This document shows positions 1-6,434 of a stretch of 7,107 nucleotides of DNA, in pieces. Position numbers and translations under genes: made by a program. Under the pieces are notes generated by a model that saw nothing but the letters and a program-made list of their open reading frames with translations, did no database searches and had not been told where the DNA came from. Source of the stretch: Deltaproteobacteria bacterium (GTDB taxonomy: Bacteria; Desulfobacterota; Binatia; UBA9968); contig VBLN01000126.1 of assembly GCA_005878685.1 (NCBI GenBank), forward strand, positions 1 to 7,107, in the 5' to 3' direction. How positions within the stretch are numbered: position 1 is the first letter of the stretch; every line of letters begins with the position of its first letter.

Positions 1-83
1 CACTCCTCACAAAGATAGATACTCAATCTATCCCAATCGACGATTTCATAAATATGGGCAATCCTATAATCTTTTTTCGCCAT
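1..83 (-). CDS. possible 5' end of a hypothetical protein, cut by the window edge
   Basis: An ATG at 83 opens a frame of 27 codons that reaches the window edge without a stop and begins MAKKDYRIAHIYEIVDW. It is the only minus-strand frame open to the edge here; the other two close within the segment. A TAA stands immediately before the ATG, so no longer start exists in this frame. No good Shine-Dalgarno is present: the nearest GAGGA is more than 20 nt upstream. The stretch is visibly more A/T-rich than the genes to its right. I do not recognise the protein, and a chance open frame is a real possibility. Confidence 0.3.
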   Translation of the reverse strand, partial: MAKKDYRIAHIYEIVDWDRLSIYLCEE

Positions 84-143
84 TTAAAAACAACCAAGAT
101 CGATAATCCTCACAAGCGGCGTTGAAGATCGCAGTGCGCAGCC

Positions 144-557
144 TCAGGGCTTCGGGAACGACGATGCGTACCGGCTGATCCATTCCTTCGCGGCTTCCTC
201 GGCCGTGAGCTGCCGCCCCTCGCGTTGTTCGACGTCGCGCCGGTAGCTCTCGATGTGGCAGATCTGCTCGACGATTCGAACTCGAAACGCCTCTTCGGAG
301 TCGAGAAACTGGACGCCAACGGCATATTGGCTGCCTTGGTTTTGGCACCATGCCACTCGTGCCGCTGCCACCTCGAAAACGGGCCGCAAATACGGGAACC
401 GCAACGCGATGATGGTTTCTGGCTCGATAGCCATGTCCGAAAGGAAGGCAAGACCACCAAAGCCGACATTCTGAGTGCATCGCCGTACGTAGCCACTGTC
501 GGGGGCACACCGAATCTCAATCGGTACGTCCGAAGGGTGTCGGATGAACTGACGCAT
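144..557 (-). CDS. PilZ-domain protein, probable cyclic-di-GMP receptor
   Basis: This 137-residue protein has a single PilZ fold at about residues 1 to 95. PilZ domains bind cyclic-di-GMP and alter motility, attachment or polysaccharide output through protein contacts. The RxxxR motif sits at the very N-terminus (R2 and R6, RQFIR). The second motif [D/N]xSxxG appears as NVGFGG (N30 to G35), with Gly in place of the usual Ser. The C-terminal tail (about 96 to 137) looks helical and charged (IVEQICHIESYRRDVEQ), has no cysteine pair or membrane segment, and probably contacts a partner. The ATG at 557 is preceded by GGAAGG at nine nt. That site lies inside the small ORF upstream, which suggests coupled translation. 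Family assignment is firm; ligand binding is inferred and is weakened by the Ser-to-Gly change. Confidence 0.88.
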   Translation of the reverse strand: MRQFIRHPSDVPIEIRCAPDSGYVRRCTQNVGFGGLAFLSDMAIEPETIIALRFPYLRPVFEVAAARVAWCQNQGSQYAVGVQFLDSEEAFRVRIVEQICHIESYRRDVEQREGRQLTAEEAAKEWISRYASSFPKP

Positions 558-563
558 AGATTG

Positions 564-686
564 CTACCTTCCTGCCTTTGCTGGTGACGTCTCTTTCAGC
601 GGAACCTCTCCGGATCGACGCTCGGGTTTCACACCGGTAAAGCAACCAAAATCAACAATCCGCTCCGCCTGCTCTTTGGTGAGCAC
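564..686 (-). CDS. small hypothetical protein (40 aa) between the SDR and PilZ genes
   Basis: A GTG at 686 opens a 40-codon frame ending in TAG at 564. The product begins MLTKEQAERIVDFGCF and ends basic (ETSPAKAGR). It has one cysteine, no signal peptide and no membrane segment; the first half could form an amphipathic helix. Support for translation is the tandem purine tract GGAGGAGG, with nine nt between its last GGAGG and the GTG. The ORF also fills the gap between SDR and PilZ almost exactly: its Shine-Dalgarno overlaps the SDR stop, and its own stop lies six nt before the PilZ ATG. A TGA two codons upstream rules out a longer version. I do not recognise a family. The alternative is that the purine tract belongs to an untranslated spacer and the frame is open by chance. 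Confidence 0.55.
   Translation of the reverse strand: MLTKEQAERIVDFGCFTGVKPERRSGEVPLKETSPAKAGR
567..572 (-). promoter_or_regulatory. ribosome binding site of the PilZ gene
   Basis: GGAAGG on the minus strand stands nine nt before the ATG at 557. It lies within the last codons of the upstream 40-codon ORF, so ribosomes translating that ORF would cover or deliver to it. Confidence 0.6.
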
Positions 687-694
687 AACTCAAA

Positions 695-705
695 TCCTCC
701 TCCTT
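695..705 (-). promoter_or_regulatory. strong Shine-Dalgarno tract of the 40-codon ORF
   Basis: The minus strand reads AAGGAGGAGGA here, overlapping the last bases of the SDR stop codon (TAA, 704 to 706). It is the best Shine-Dalgarno match in the window and points at the GTG at 686, since no PilZ start is in reach. It supports translational coupling of the SDR gene to the small ORF. Confidence 0.6.
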
Positions 706-1549
706 ACACCGTCAGATACTTTTCTAAACTATGCTTGGCTCTGAATCCCAAGAGGGCTTCTGCCTTGGTAGAATCCATCCCGCTCCAGTTCCCAGTAAGC
801 TCTCGCTTCTTCCTGACTCCTGGCACGAATCTGCGGATCAGTTCATCCGTAGGTTCCCTCATGGTGCTGGCGAGGGCGGCAACGTTGAGAACGGTGTGCC
901 CTTCAATGGTTGTCTCCAAGGCCAGTCTGCAGGCGGTAGCCGCATCCCGGGCGTCGATATAGCTCCAGAATCCTCCAAGCCTCGCCCCCGGCTCCTTCCA
1001 CCTCTCAGGAAAGGTCCCATAGGATAAGTCGAAGTTTACTCCGGGAAAGCGCAGACTCAAGATCGACATGCCGTGGGATGCGGCCAATCCATCTGCCACT
1101 TTTTCTCCTAAAAGCTTTGACAGCCCGTATGGGTCTTGCGGCTTGCACGGATGATCTTCGTCGAGAGGGAGATAGGCCGGCGTCCAGATCCGTGGGGCAT
1201 AGAGAAAGCCAAACGCGGCAACGCTTGAGGCGATCACGACATGTTTGATGTCTAAATCGGCCGCGGCTTTCAGAACATTGTAGGTCGCTGTCATGTTGTT
1301 GCTAAAAGTCTCCGTGTCAGAGACCAAGCCGGGCTTTTGGTATGCGCCGAGATGGATAACACCATCGGCGTGACTCAAAGCCTCGTAGAGGGCTCCCGAA
1401 TTTCTTAAATCTGCGATCCACGCAGGGCAGCGTGGGTTTTGCGGAGCAAGTTTGTCAAGGCTCAACACTTCGTAAGCGTGGTCCAAGAGCTCGTTGATCA
1501 CGTGGTGTCCGAGCTTGCCGCTTCCGCCTGTGACGACAACCTTGGTCAT
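704..1549 (-). CDS. extended SDR, NAD-dependent epimerase/dehydratase family protein
   Basis: This 281-residue cytoplasmic oxidoreductase is of the extended SDR type. The Rossmann dinucleotide motif TGGSGKLG (residues 7 to 14) fits TGxxGxxG. D32 at the end of the second strand favours NAD over NADP. D47 follows in the ADL motif, and VIHLGA (64 to 69) is the typical fourth strand. Catalytic residues are visible as S108/S109 and Y141-x-x-x-K145 (YGLSK). The C-terminal substrate lobe ends with the usual DSTKAEALLGF segment. Family members act on nucleotide sugars, uronates or related polyols. The length and lyase/transporter neighbours would suit a sugar-acid dehydrogenase, but no specific signature is present. 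The ATG at 1549 has no clear Shine-Dalgarno. The stop overlaps the ribosome binding site of the next small ORF. Confidence 0.9.
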   Translation of the reverse strand: MTKVVVTGGSGKLGHHVINELLDHAYEVLSLDKLAPQNPRCPAWIADLRNSGALYEALSHADGVIHLGAYQKPGLVSDTETFSNNMTATYNVLKAAADLDIKHVVIASSVAAFGFLYAPRIWTPAYLPLDEDHPCKPQDPYGLSKLLGEKVADGLAASHGMSILSLRFPGVNFDLSYGTFPERWKEPGARLGGFWSYIDARDAATACRLALETTIEGHTVLNVAALASTMREPTDELIRRFVPGVRKKRELTGNWSGMDSTKAEALLGFRAKHSLEKYLTV

Positions 1550-1552
1550 TTG

Positions 1553-1599
1553 GATTTTAGACTTCGTCGTGAGCTCAGTCGAACGATTTTCGATTTTAG
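1553..1599. repeat. intergenic repeat: imperfect palindrome flanked by gattttag copies
   Basis: The 66-nt spacer between the Bug protein gene and the SDR gene contains two direct copies of gattttag (1553 to 1560 and 1592 to 1599), with an extra cgatttt at 1584 to 1590. Between them is an imperfect palindrome: TTCG (1563 to 1566), the perfect 8-nt core TGAGCTCA (1570 to 1577) and CGAA (1580 to 1583). The layout resembles a dispersed REP-like intergenic element. Neither an origin nor a terminator function is evident, since no T-run follows the hairpin. Confidence 0.45.
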
Positions 1600-1615
1600 G
1601 TTCCCAAAGCCAGAA

Positions 1616-2650
1616 TTATTTCTTGGGGACAAGAATCTCCTTTAACTTGGCGGTCGTCCCGGAATCGAGTTCGTAGAGGCCAGCGAAGATTTTCGCTAAG
1701 GTTGGACCGTCTATGGGATCGATCTCTAGATCGCCCTTTCTTGCCTCGGCCAAAAGCTCGGAGTCTTTGAGGACATCCATGAAGGCTTTCTGGAGAATCT
1801 GCAGGCGGTCTGGAGGTGTCCCGGGCGGCACGGAGTAGGGGAACTGATAGCCGTGTGCATTATCGGCGATCTTGAGGAAGAGCCGCGCCTCCTCAGTTTT
1901 GGCATAGTTAATAGCCAGGGGGATGCTCTTGAGTTCAGGGTGGGGTTTTAGGGAGGCCTGGACCACCTGGTGAACTTTTCGTGCCTCCAATTCGCTGCGC
2001 CATACCGTCTTCGTCGCCTGCCAAGAGCCGCAAAAGGCATCGACCTCCCCGGAGACAACGGCCAGCCTTGCTTCAGCTCCCCCCTTATATCCGTCGATGA
2101 CCTCGAGCGGGAGGCGCAGCGCGACCTTTAAGAGTTTAGGGACGTCAGAGGTGCTGGTGCCGGGGCCAATGGATGAGATCTTGATGGTTCGCTTAGCAGC
2201 GAACCAGTCTTCCATGGTGTTGATGCCGCTGTCTCTACCGAAGTAACAGCCGGTATCGTAGGGGCTCGGGACGCCCAGGTAGCCGAACTTTCGGCCATCG
2301 AATAGAATCGCCTCATTGCCAAGGACGTGCTGCAGGACCAGCGGTGAAGCCCAGGCGCCGACGGTGAGACCATCCGGTTTCGCTCTGTTATAGAGATGGT
2401 TGGCAGCGATGATTCCTCCGGCGCCGGTCATGTTGTCGACGACGGTCGTCGGATTCCCCGGGATGTATTTCGAAATGTGCCGGGCGATGACGCGGGTGTA
2501 CAGATCAAAAGAGCCGCCGGCGGAATAGGCGACGATGAAATGGATGGTCTTGCCCTTGTAGAAATCCTGCCCGTGCGCGACGGCTCCCATCTGGTGGAGA
2601 AAGCCGAGCGCAACCGTGGCCGCCGAAAGCAACACTCTGCCTTTACTCAT
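1616..2650 (-). CDS. Bug/TctC-family extracytoplasmic solute-binding protein
   Basis: This 344-residue secreted binding protein belongs to the tripartite tricarboxylate transporter receptor family. A signal peptide is clear: basic SKGR, a hydrophobic core (about 6 to 24) and a likely cleavage after AVA or AHG (25 to 27). The mature start DFYKGKTIHFIVAYSAGG matches the family's first strand and ligand loop. Asp49 follows in GGSFD, GAGG is at 76 to 79, and KPDGLTVG comes after. The protein would bind a small carboxylate in the periplasm. No TctA or TctB membrane gene is in the window, so it may be an orphan receptor, as is common in this family. The ATG at 2650 has AAGGAG at six nt. It follows the lyase gene by 129 nt, so co-transcription is plausible. 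Confidence 0.92.
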   Translation of the reverse strand: MSKGRVLLSAATVALGFLHQMGAVAHGQDFYKGKTIHFIVAYSAGGSFDLYTRVIARHISKYIPGNPTTVVDNMTGAGGIIAANHLYNRAKPDGLTVGAWASPLVLQHVLGNEAILFDGRKFGYLGVPSPYDTGCYFGRDSGINTMEDWFAAKRTIKISSIGPGTSTSDVPKLLKVALRLPLEVIDGYKGGAEARLAVVSGEVDAFCGSWQATKTVWRSELEARKVHQVVQASLKPHPELKSIPLAINYAKTEEARLFLKIADNAHGYQFPYSVPPGTPPDRLQILQKAFMDVLKDSELLAEARKGDLEIDPIDGPTLAKIFAGLYELDSGTTAKLKEILVPKK

Positions 2651-2656
2651 AGGGAT

Positions 2657-2662
2657 CTCCTT
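2657..2662 (-). promoter_or_regulatory. ribosome binding site of the Bug-family protein
   Basis: AAGGAG on the minus strand with a six-nt spacer to the ATG at 2650. It fixes the start that gives a complete signal peptide. Confidence 0.7.
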
Positions 2663-2779
2663 CTACTCCATCGAACTTGATTCTCCGCGCGAATCCCCAC
2701 GAAAGAGTCAAGGCGGCTGGTCTTCTCCTTAATCCAGCGTCGCGCTCTTTTGGCGCTCCCGATATCTTCCTGCTGACGT

Positions 2780-3670
2780 TCATTCAAGACATCCGGAGCC
2801 TTGTAAGTCTCGGAACAAAGCCTCGCGGGCATCTTCTGGCATCGGTCTGGTTTCCCATTTGGGGAAGCGTTTGATGGCAAAGCCGCGCATTCGGAATACT
2901 TCTGCAAGGGCACTTCTTCCGTAGCGCCTTAGAGCTCCGGCGACGATTCTAGCTACATTGTTTACCTTGGATTGAAGATCCACGGCCTTCTCGTATTGGT
3001 TTTCCCTGAGAGCTTGCCAGAGAGCGACGCACAATTCTGGAACAAAACTTGTAGGAGGATTGATCATTCCGGCGAGGCCAAAGGGGACGAGTCCGAAAAG
3101 GTCCGCGTTGCCGGTAAAGACCGAGACGTCAGGCGGGAGAAGTCTCACGTATTCAAGCATCCCGCCCATGCCGTAGGCAACTTTAATGCCGCGGATCGAG
3201 GGAACGGTCTCTTTCATCCGGACGGCAAGTTCAGGTGAGATCGAGATCCCAGAATATTTCGGGTTTTCATAGATGAATATGGGAAGGGAAACCGCGTCGG
3301 CGACAGCCCGATAATGGGCCACGATCTCGTACTCTGTATGATCTGAGTAGTAATAGGGTGGGATCACGGCGACGGCTGAGGCGCCCTTATCAGCCGCATG
3401 AACGGATAGTTGCACAGTGCTCTCGGCGTCGGCGGTCCCGACATGAATGACTACGGGAACACGGGATCGGGTTTGGTCGATGGCAATCTCGGCTGCTCTC
3501 ATGCGTTCCGGGATAGACATAACCGGGCCTTGACCGGAAGAACCGAGGAGAAAGAGGCCCTGAACCTGAACATCGACATAAAACTCAACAAGGTTCCTCA
3601 ATACGATCTCGTCGACTCGACCTCTCTCGTCAAACGGAGTTATCACCGGAAGCAAGACGCCTTGGATCAT
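2780..3670 (-). CDS. DapA/NanA-family class I lyase/aldolase (not a typical DapA)
   Basis: This 296-residue protein is a full-length TIM-barrel member of the dihydrodipicolinate synthase / N-acetylneuraminate lyase superfamily, which forms a Schiff base with a 2-keto acid. The substrate-carboxylate loop is GSSGQG (43 to 48), replacing GTTGE of DapA. The catalytic Tyr is Y133 (IYENPKYSG) and the Schiff-base Lys is K162 (GIKVAYG). The Arg that binds the second carboxylate in true DapA (Y-N-V-P-x-R) is replaced here by Tyr within NPKYSG, so lysine biosynthesis is unlikely. A 2-keto-3-deoxy sugar acid aldolase or 5-keto-4-deoxyglucarate-type dehydratase role fits the transporter and SDR neighbours, but this is inference. 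The ATG at 3670 has AAAGGAG five nt upstream, and the gene lies 72 nt after the kinase gene. Confidence 0.9.
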   Translation of the reverse strand: MIQGVLLPVITPFDERGRVDEIVLRNLVEFYVDVQVQGLFLLGSSGQGPVMSIPERMRAAEIAIDQTRSRVPVVIHVGTADAESTVQLSVHAADKGASAVAVIPPYYYSDHTEYEIVAHYRAVADAVSLPIFIYENPKYSGISISPELAVRMKETVPSIRGIKVAYGMGGMLEYVRLLPPDVSVFTGNADLFGLVPFGLAGMINPPTSFVPELCVALWQALRENQYEKAVDLQSKVNNVARIVAGALRRYGRSALAEVFRMRGFAIKRFPKWETRPMPEDAREALFRDLQGSGCLE

Positions 3671-3675
3671 AAAGG

Positions 3676-3682
3676 CTCCTTT
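3676..3682 (-). promoter_or_regulatory. ribosome binding site of the DapA-family gene
   Basis: AAAGGAG on the minus strand with a five-nt spacer before the ATG at 3670. It confirms that start. Confidence 0.7.
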
Positions 3683-3742
3683 GTGCCACTCATACTGTAC
3701 TTAGCCGGCGAAATGCAATCGGAGCGCTGGCAGGGCGACTTG

Positions 3743-5038
3743 TTAGACGTAGTTGATTTCTATGACCTCTCTGGCCCTTTGGGACCAGAGGAGCGGGATA
3801 CTGACCGCGATATCCGGGGCGGTGCCAAGGCGACTGTTGATCTGGACGACTCCTCCCAGCATCTCGATGAGGCTTTTGGCAAGGGTCAAGGTGATGCCAA
3901 ACCCGTCGCTCCCCGAAGTAGGTGATGGAGCCATCTGCTTGATGCTTTCAAAAACCAGCGGCAGATTCTCTTTTTTTACCTCGAACTCCGGCTGAGTGAT
4001 GGCAAAAGTGACCTCATCCTGTTCGGGCGCCCTGCGGGCGATAAGCGCGATTTGGCCGGAAGGCGCGCACTTGATGGCATTGGCCAGAAGGTAAGTCATC
4101 GCCTGTCGAAGTTTGTCCCAGTCGGTCTCGACGGTGGGGACCGCATCGTCTACCAGAAGCTCCACCTGCAGCGACTTGTCCTTAAGCTGAGAATGGACTT
4201 CTCGTTGAATCTCTTGCAGAAAAGGTTTGACGGCGGCCTTTTGGACGCGAAGGGTGATTCTCCTAGCCTCGATCTTTGAAAGATCGACCAAGTCATGAAT
4301 CAAACTCACAAGATTTTCTGCCTGAAGCTGGAGGCGATCCGCGACCTTAATCTGCTCCAAACTGAGGTCGCCGGTAGCGCCTGTGAGCAGAACGTGGACG
4401 TTCGCCATGATGACGTTCATGGGGCCGAGCAGCTGATGAGTAATCAGGCTAAGAAATTGTGCCTTTATCCGGTTGACCTCTTCGCGGGCGACTTCCTCTC
4501 TGCGCAGTCTTTCTTGCACCGCCGTTTGGACGACATAGCCATAAAAAAGCGCGATGATGAAAAAGAAAGGAAATCGCAAGAGAATCGTGGGATCTGCCGT
4601 GCTCGTTTCGTAAGATGTCGTCAGCAGGGTCAGGCCGTAAATGAAGGTGATCAGCACGGTGCTAAAGATGATCTTGTTGAGCTCTTGGCTAAAGGCCGAG
4701 ATGATGATGACGAGGAAATACATCAAGTAGAAGTCCGTCCCCGTTTGGCCGCTAAGGATCAGAGCTAGGGTGATCAGGATGATATCCGCAAGAGCGATGG
4801 CGGAGTAAAAGGCCGACTTTGCTAGGAGCTCGTCCCTGACAAAATAAAGGCCCAAGTTTGAAAGGATGAGTAGGACGATGAAGAGATGAGCCCATGAAAG
4901 GTCGATCCATAGTCCCTCGCTGACCAAGAGCATGGTGGAACAGACGATGATCAAGAGCCAACGGAAGAGGAGAAAAGGCTTCCTGAGCGGTCCGGCCGGC
5001 CGGCCGGCTGAGGTCAGAAGTCGGGCATCTCTTTTCAT
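3743..5038 (-). CDS. orphan membrane sensor histidine kinase with degenerate catalytic motifs
   Basis: This 431-residue protein has about six membrane segments (roughly 22-40, 49-67, 76-95, 102-117, 122-140, 154-171) with very short loops, so it probably senses within or at the membrane. A coiled linker (172 to 192) leads to a HisKA dimerisation helix with the phospho-acceptor H201 (LITHQLLGP). The HATPase_c domain follows, with N-box N320 (LLANAIK), an F-box-like VFESIKQ (362 to 368) and a G2-like GSDGFG (376 to 381). The G1 DxGxG motif is missing: the position reads QPEFE (349 to 353). The Glu normally next to the His is Gln. No response regulator is adjacent. The ATG at 5038 is the only ATG, GTG or TTG after an in-frame TGA, but it has no Shine-Dalgarno. 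The 146-nt leader has only a weak -10-like TAAAAT. It is a divergent kinase, or a phosphatase or pseudokinase. Confidence 0.88.
   Translation of the reverse strand: MKRDARLLTSAGRPAGPLRKPFLLFRWLLIIVCSTMLLVSEGLWIDLSWAHLFIVLLILSNLGLYFVRDELLAKSAFYSAIALADIILITLALILSGQTGTDFYLMYFLVIIISAFSQELNKIIFSTVLITFIYGLTLLTTSYETSTADPTILLRFPFFFIIALFYGYVVQTAVQERLRREEVAREEVNRIKAQFLSLITHQLLGPMNVIMANVHVLLTGATGDLSLEQIKVADRLQLQAENLVSLIHDLVDLSKIEARRITLRVQKAAVKPFLQEIQREVHSQLKDKSLQVELLVDDAVPTVETDWDKLRQAMTYLLANAIKCAPSGQIALIARRAPEQDEVTFAITQPEFEVKKENLPLVFESIKQMAPSPTSGSDGFGITLTLAKSLIEMLGGVVQINSRLGTAPDIAVSIPLLWSQRAREVIEINYV
4992..5007. repeat. (CCGG)4 tetranucleotide repeat, 16-nt perfect palindrome
   Basis: Four tandem CCGG units form a perfect self-complementary 16-mer inside codons 11 to 16 of the kinase gene (AGRPAG). 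It can fold into a GC-only hairpin just after the start codon. Loss or gain of one unit would shift the reading frame. Confidence 0.8.
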
Positions 5039-5184
5039 AAGACTATTACGGATGGCTAATTTTAAATGAAACGGGACTCAAAGGAAAGAAAAAAGGAAGT
5101 GGGCTTAGGGTGGCGTCCTGTGGTCAAGCTAGACAGCGAGCTCGTTCTGCGATGGAAACTGGCGGGCAAAGCAAAAGGACATTC

Positions 5185-6434
5185 CTACCACTTGATCAGA
5201 TTGAGCGGAGCAAGAGTGATCCACGGAACATAGGTGACCAGGAGCGTCACCAGCGCCAGCACGACCGTGAATGGCCAGCCAGATTTGAAGACTTCCCAAA
5301 AGGGCAGGCGCGCGATGGCGGCGGTGGTAAGCAGAACTGTGGCTACCGGAGGGGTCTGCTGGCCCACCCCCAAATTGATCGTGACGATGATGCCCGGATG
5401 AGAGGCATGACGATGGGAACGATCAGAATGATGGCCGCCGCGGAGTGGAGGAACATGCCGGCGATAAAGAAGAAGATATTCAGAAAAAACAGAATCAAAT
5501 ACCTATTCGAGGTGGTTTCCAGAATCATTCGGGCGAACTTCTGGGGAATTTGCTCGCTGGTCAGGTACCAGCCGAGGACGGCGGAGGCCGCCACGATAAG
5601 CATGACGACCGCCGTCTGTCCCGCCGATTCCTTGAGGACGCGAATGGTTTCTTTCGTTGGGAGCTCCCGGTAAATGAAGACACCGATGACGAACGCGGCC
5701 AGCACGGCGAGAGCCGCGACTTCAGTCGCGGTCGCGATTCCAAGAAAAATGCCACCCCAGATCACAATCGGAATCATGAGCGCCCAAAAGGCCTCCAGCG
5801 TCGATTTCCCAACCTTTTGAAGAGAGAATCTCGTCTCTACCGTCAGGTTATACTTTCGCGCGTAGTAGTAGCTGAGCGCCATCATCGCGCCACAGGCGAT
5901 AAAGCCGGGAAGGAAGCCGGCGAAGAAGAGTTTCGCCACCGACGTCTCCGCCATCCACGCATAGATGACCATCGGGATGGAAGGGGGAATCAGAATCGCC
6001 GCCGAGGCCGCGTTGGAAACGATTGCCGCGCTCAGCGCTTTCGGATAGCCGCGCTTCTCCATGGCGGGAATCACCACCTTGCCGATCGCCGCCGCGTCGG
6101 CCACGGAGGAGCCGGAGATCTCGCTCTGGATCATCGTCGCCACGATCGTAACCATCGCCAGCCCGCCGCGGATAAAACCGACAAAGCTGTTGGCCATGTT
6201 TACGAGCCGGAGAGATATTCCCGAAGTCTCCATCAAACCCCCCGCAAGAATGAACAACGGAATGGCGAGCAGCGGAAAACTGGACGCGCCGGAAAAAAGA
6301 TTCAGCGGGACGATGCTGAGGGGCGCCGTATCCTTCCACAGGAGAAGGATGATCGCGGAGATGGAAAGGGCGAAACCGATGGGAACGTTGATGATCGTGA
6401 GGACGATGACTATTCCGAGGATGAGCCACTCCAC
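5185..6434 (-). pseudogene. dctM: TRAP transporter large membrane subunit DctM, frameshifted by a short deletion
   Basis: DctM is the ion-coupled translocation subunit of TRAP transporters, with about 12 membrane segments. The N-terminal part is typical: MEWLILGIVIVL, SSFPLLAIPLFILAGGLM (51-68), SGSSVADAAAIG (107-118) and LIPPSIPMVIYAW. From the GTG start the frame stays intact to IVPIVMPLI, then runs out of frame to a stop at 5343. The genuine family C-terminus (GIIVTINLGVGQQTPPVA ... VTYVPW) continues in another frame from about 5394 down to a TAG at 5185. Family members carry about 11 residues between MPL and the GII segment (typically ending GID-P-HF). Only about five nt remain, so the lesion looks like a deletion of about 28 to 31 nt rather than a single-base slip. 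The GTG at 6434 overlaps dctQ by 25 nt, and AGGAG lies ten nt before it. Confidence 0.85.

Noticed and set aside
64..510. A minus-strand frame of about 148 codons overlapping the PilZ gene in another frame.
   Set aside because: Arg/Ser/Pro-rich shadow of the PilZ gene. The PilZ frame has the domain motifs and a ribosome binding site.
2643..2783. A 46-codon minus-strand frame whose ATG overlaps the stop of the DapA-family gene (ATGA) and whose TAA lies just inside the Bug-protein gene.
   Set aside because: The overlap is suggestive, but the product is Arg-rich and low in hydrophobic core, no Shine-Dalgarno of its own stands out, and a second frame is open over the same bases. A chance opening is likely in a GC-rich spacer.
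4295..4768. Plus-strand open frame opposite the sensor kinase.
   Set aside because: No recognisable motif or ribosome binding site, and the minus strand encodes a recognisable membrane kinase across the same bases.
5039..5184. Possible promoter or terminator between dctM and the kinase: TTGACC, TAAAAT, a T-rich tract and the palindrome CGAGCTCG.
   Set aside because: The -35-like and -10-like words are not at a workable distance from each other, and no stem precedes the T-rich tract. A promoter here is plausible from gene order but not supported by the sequence.
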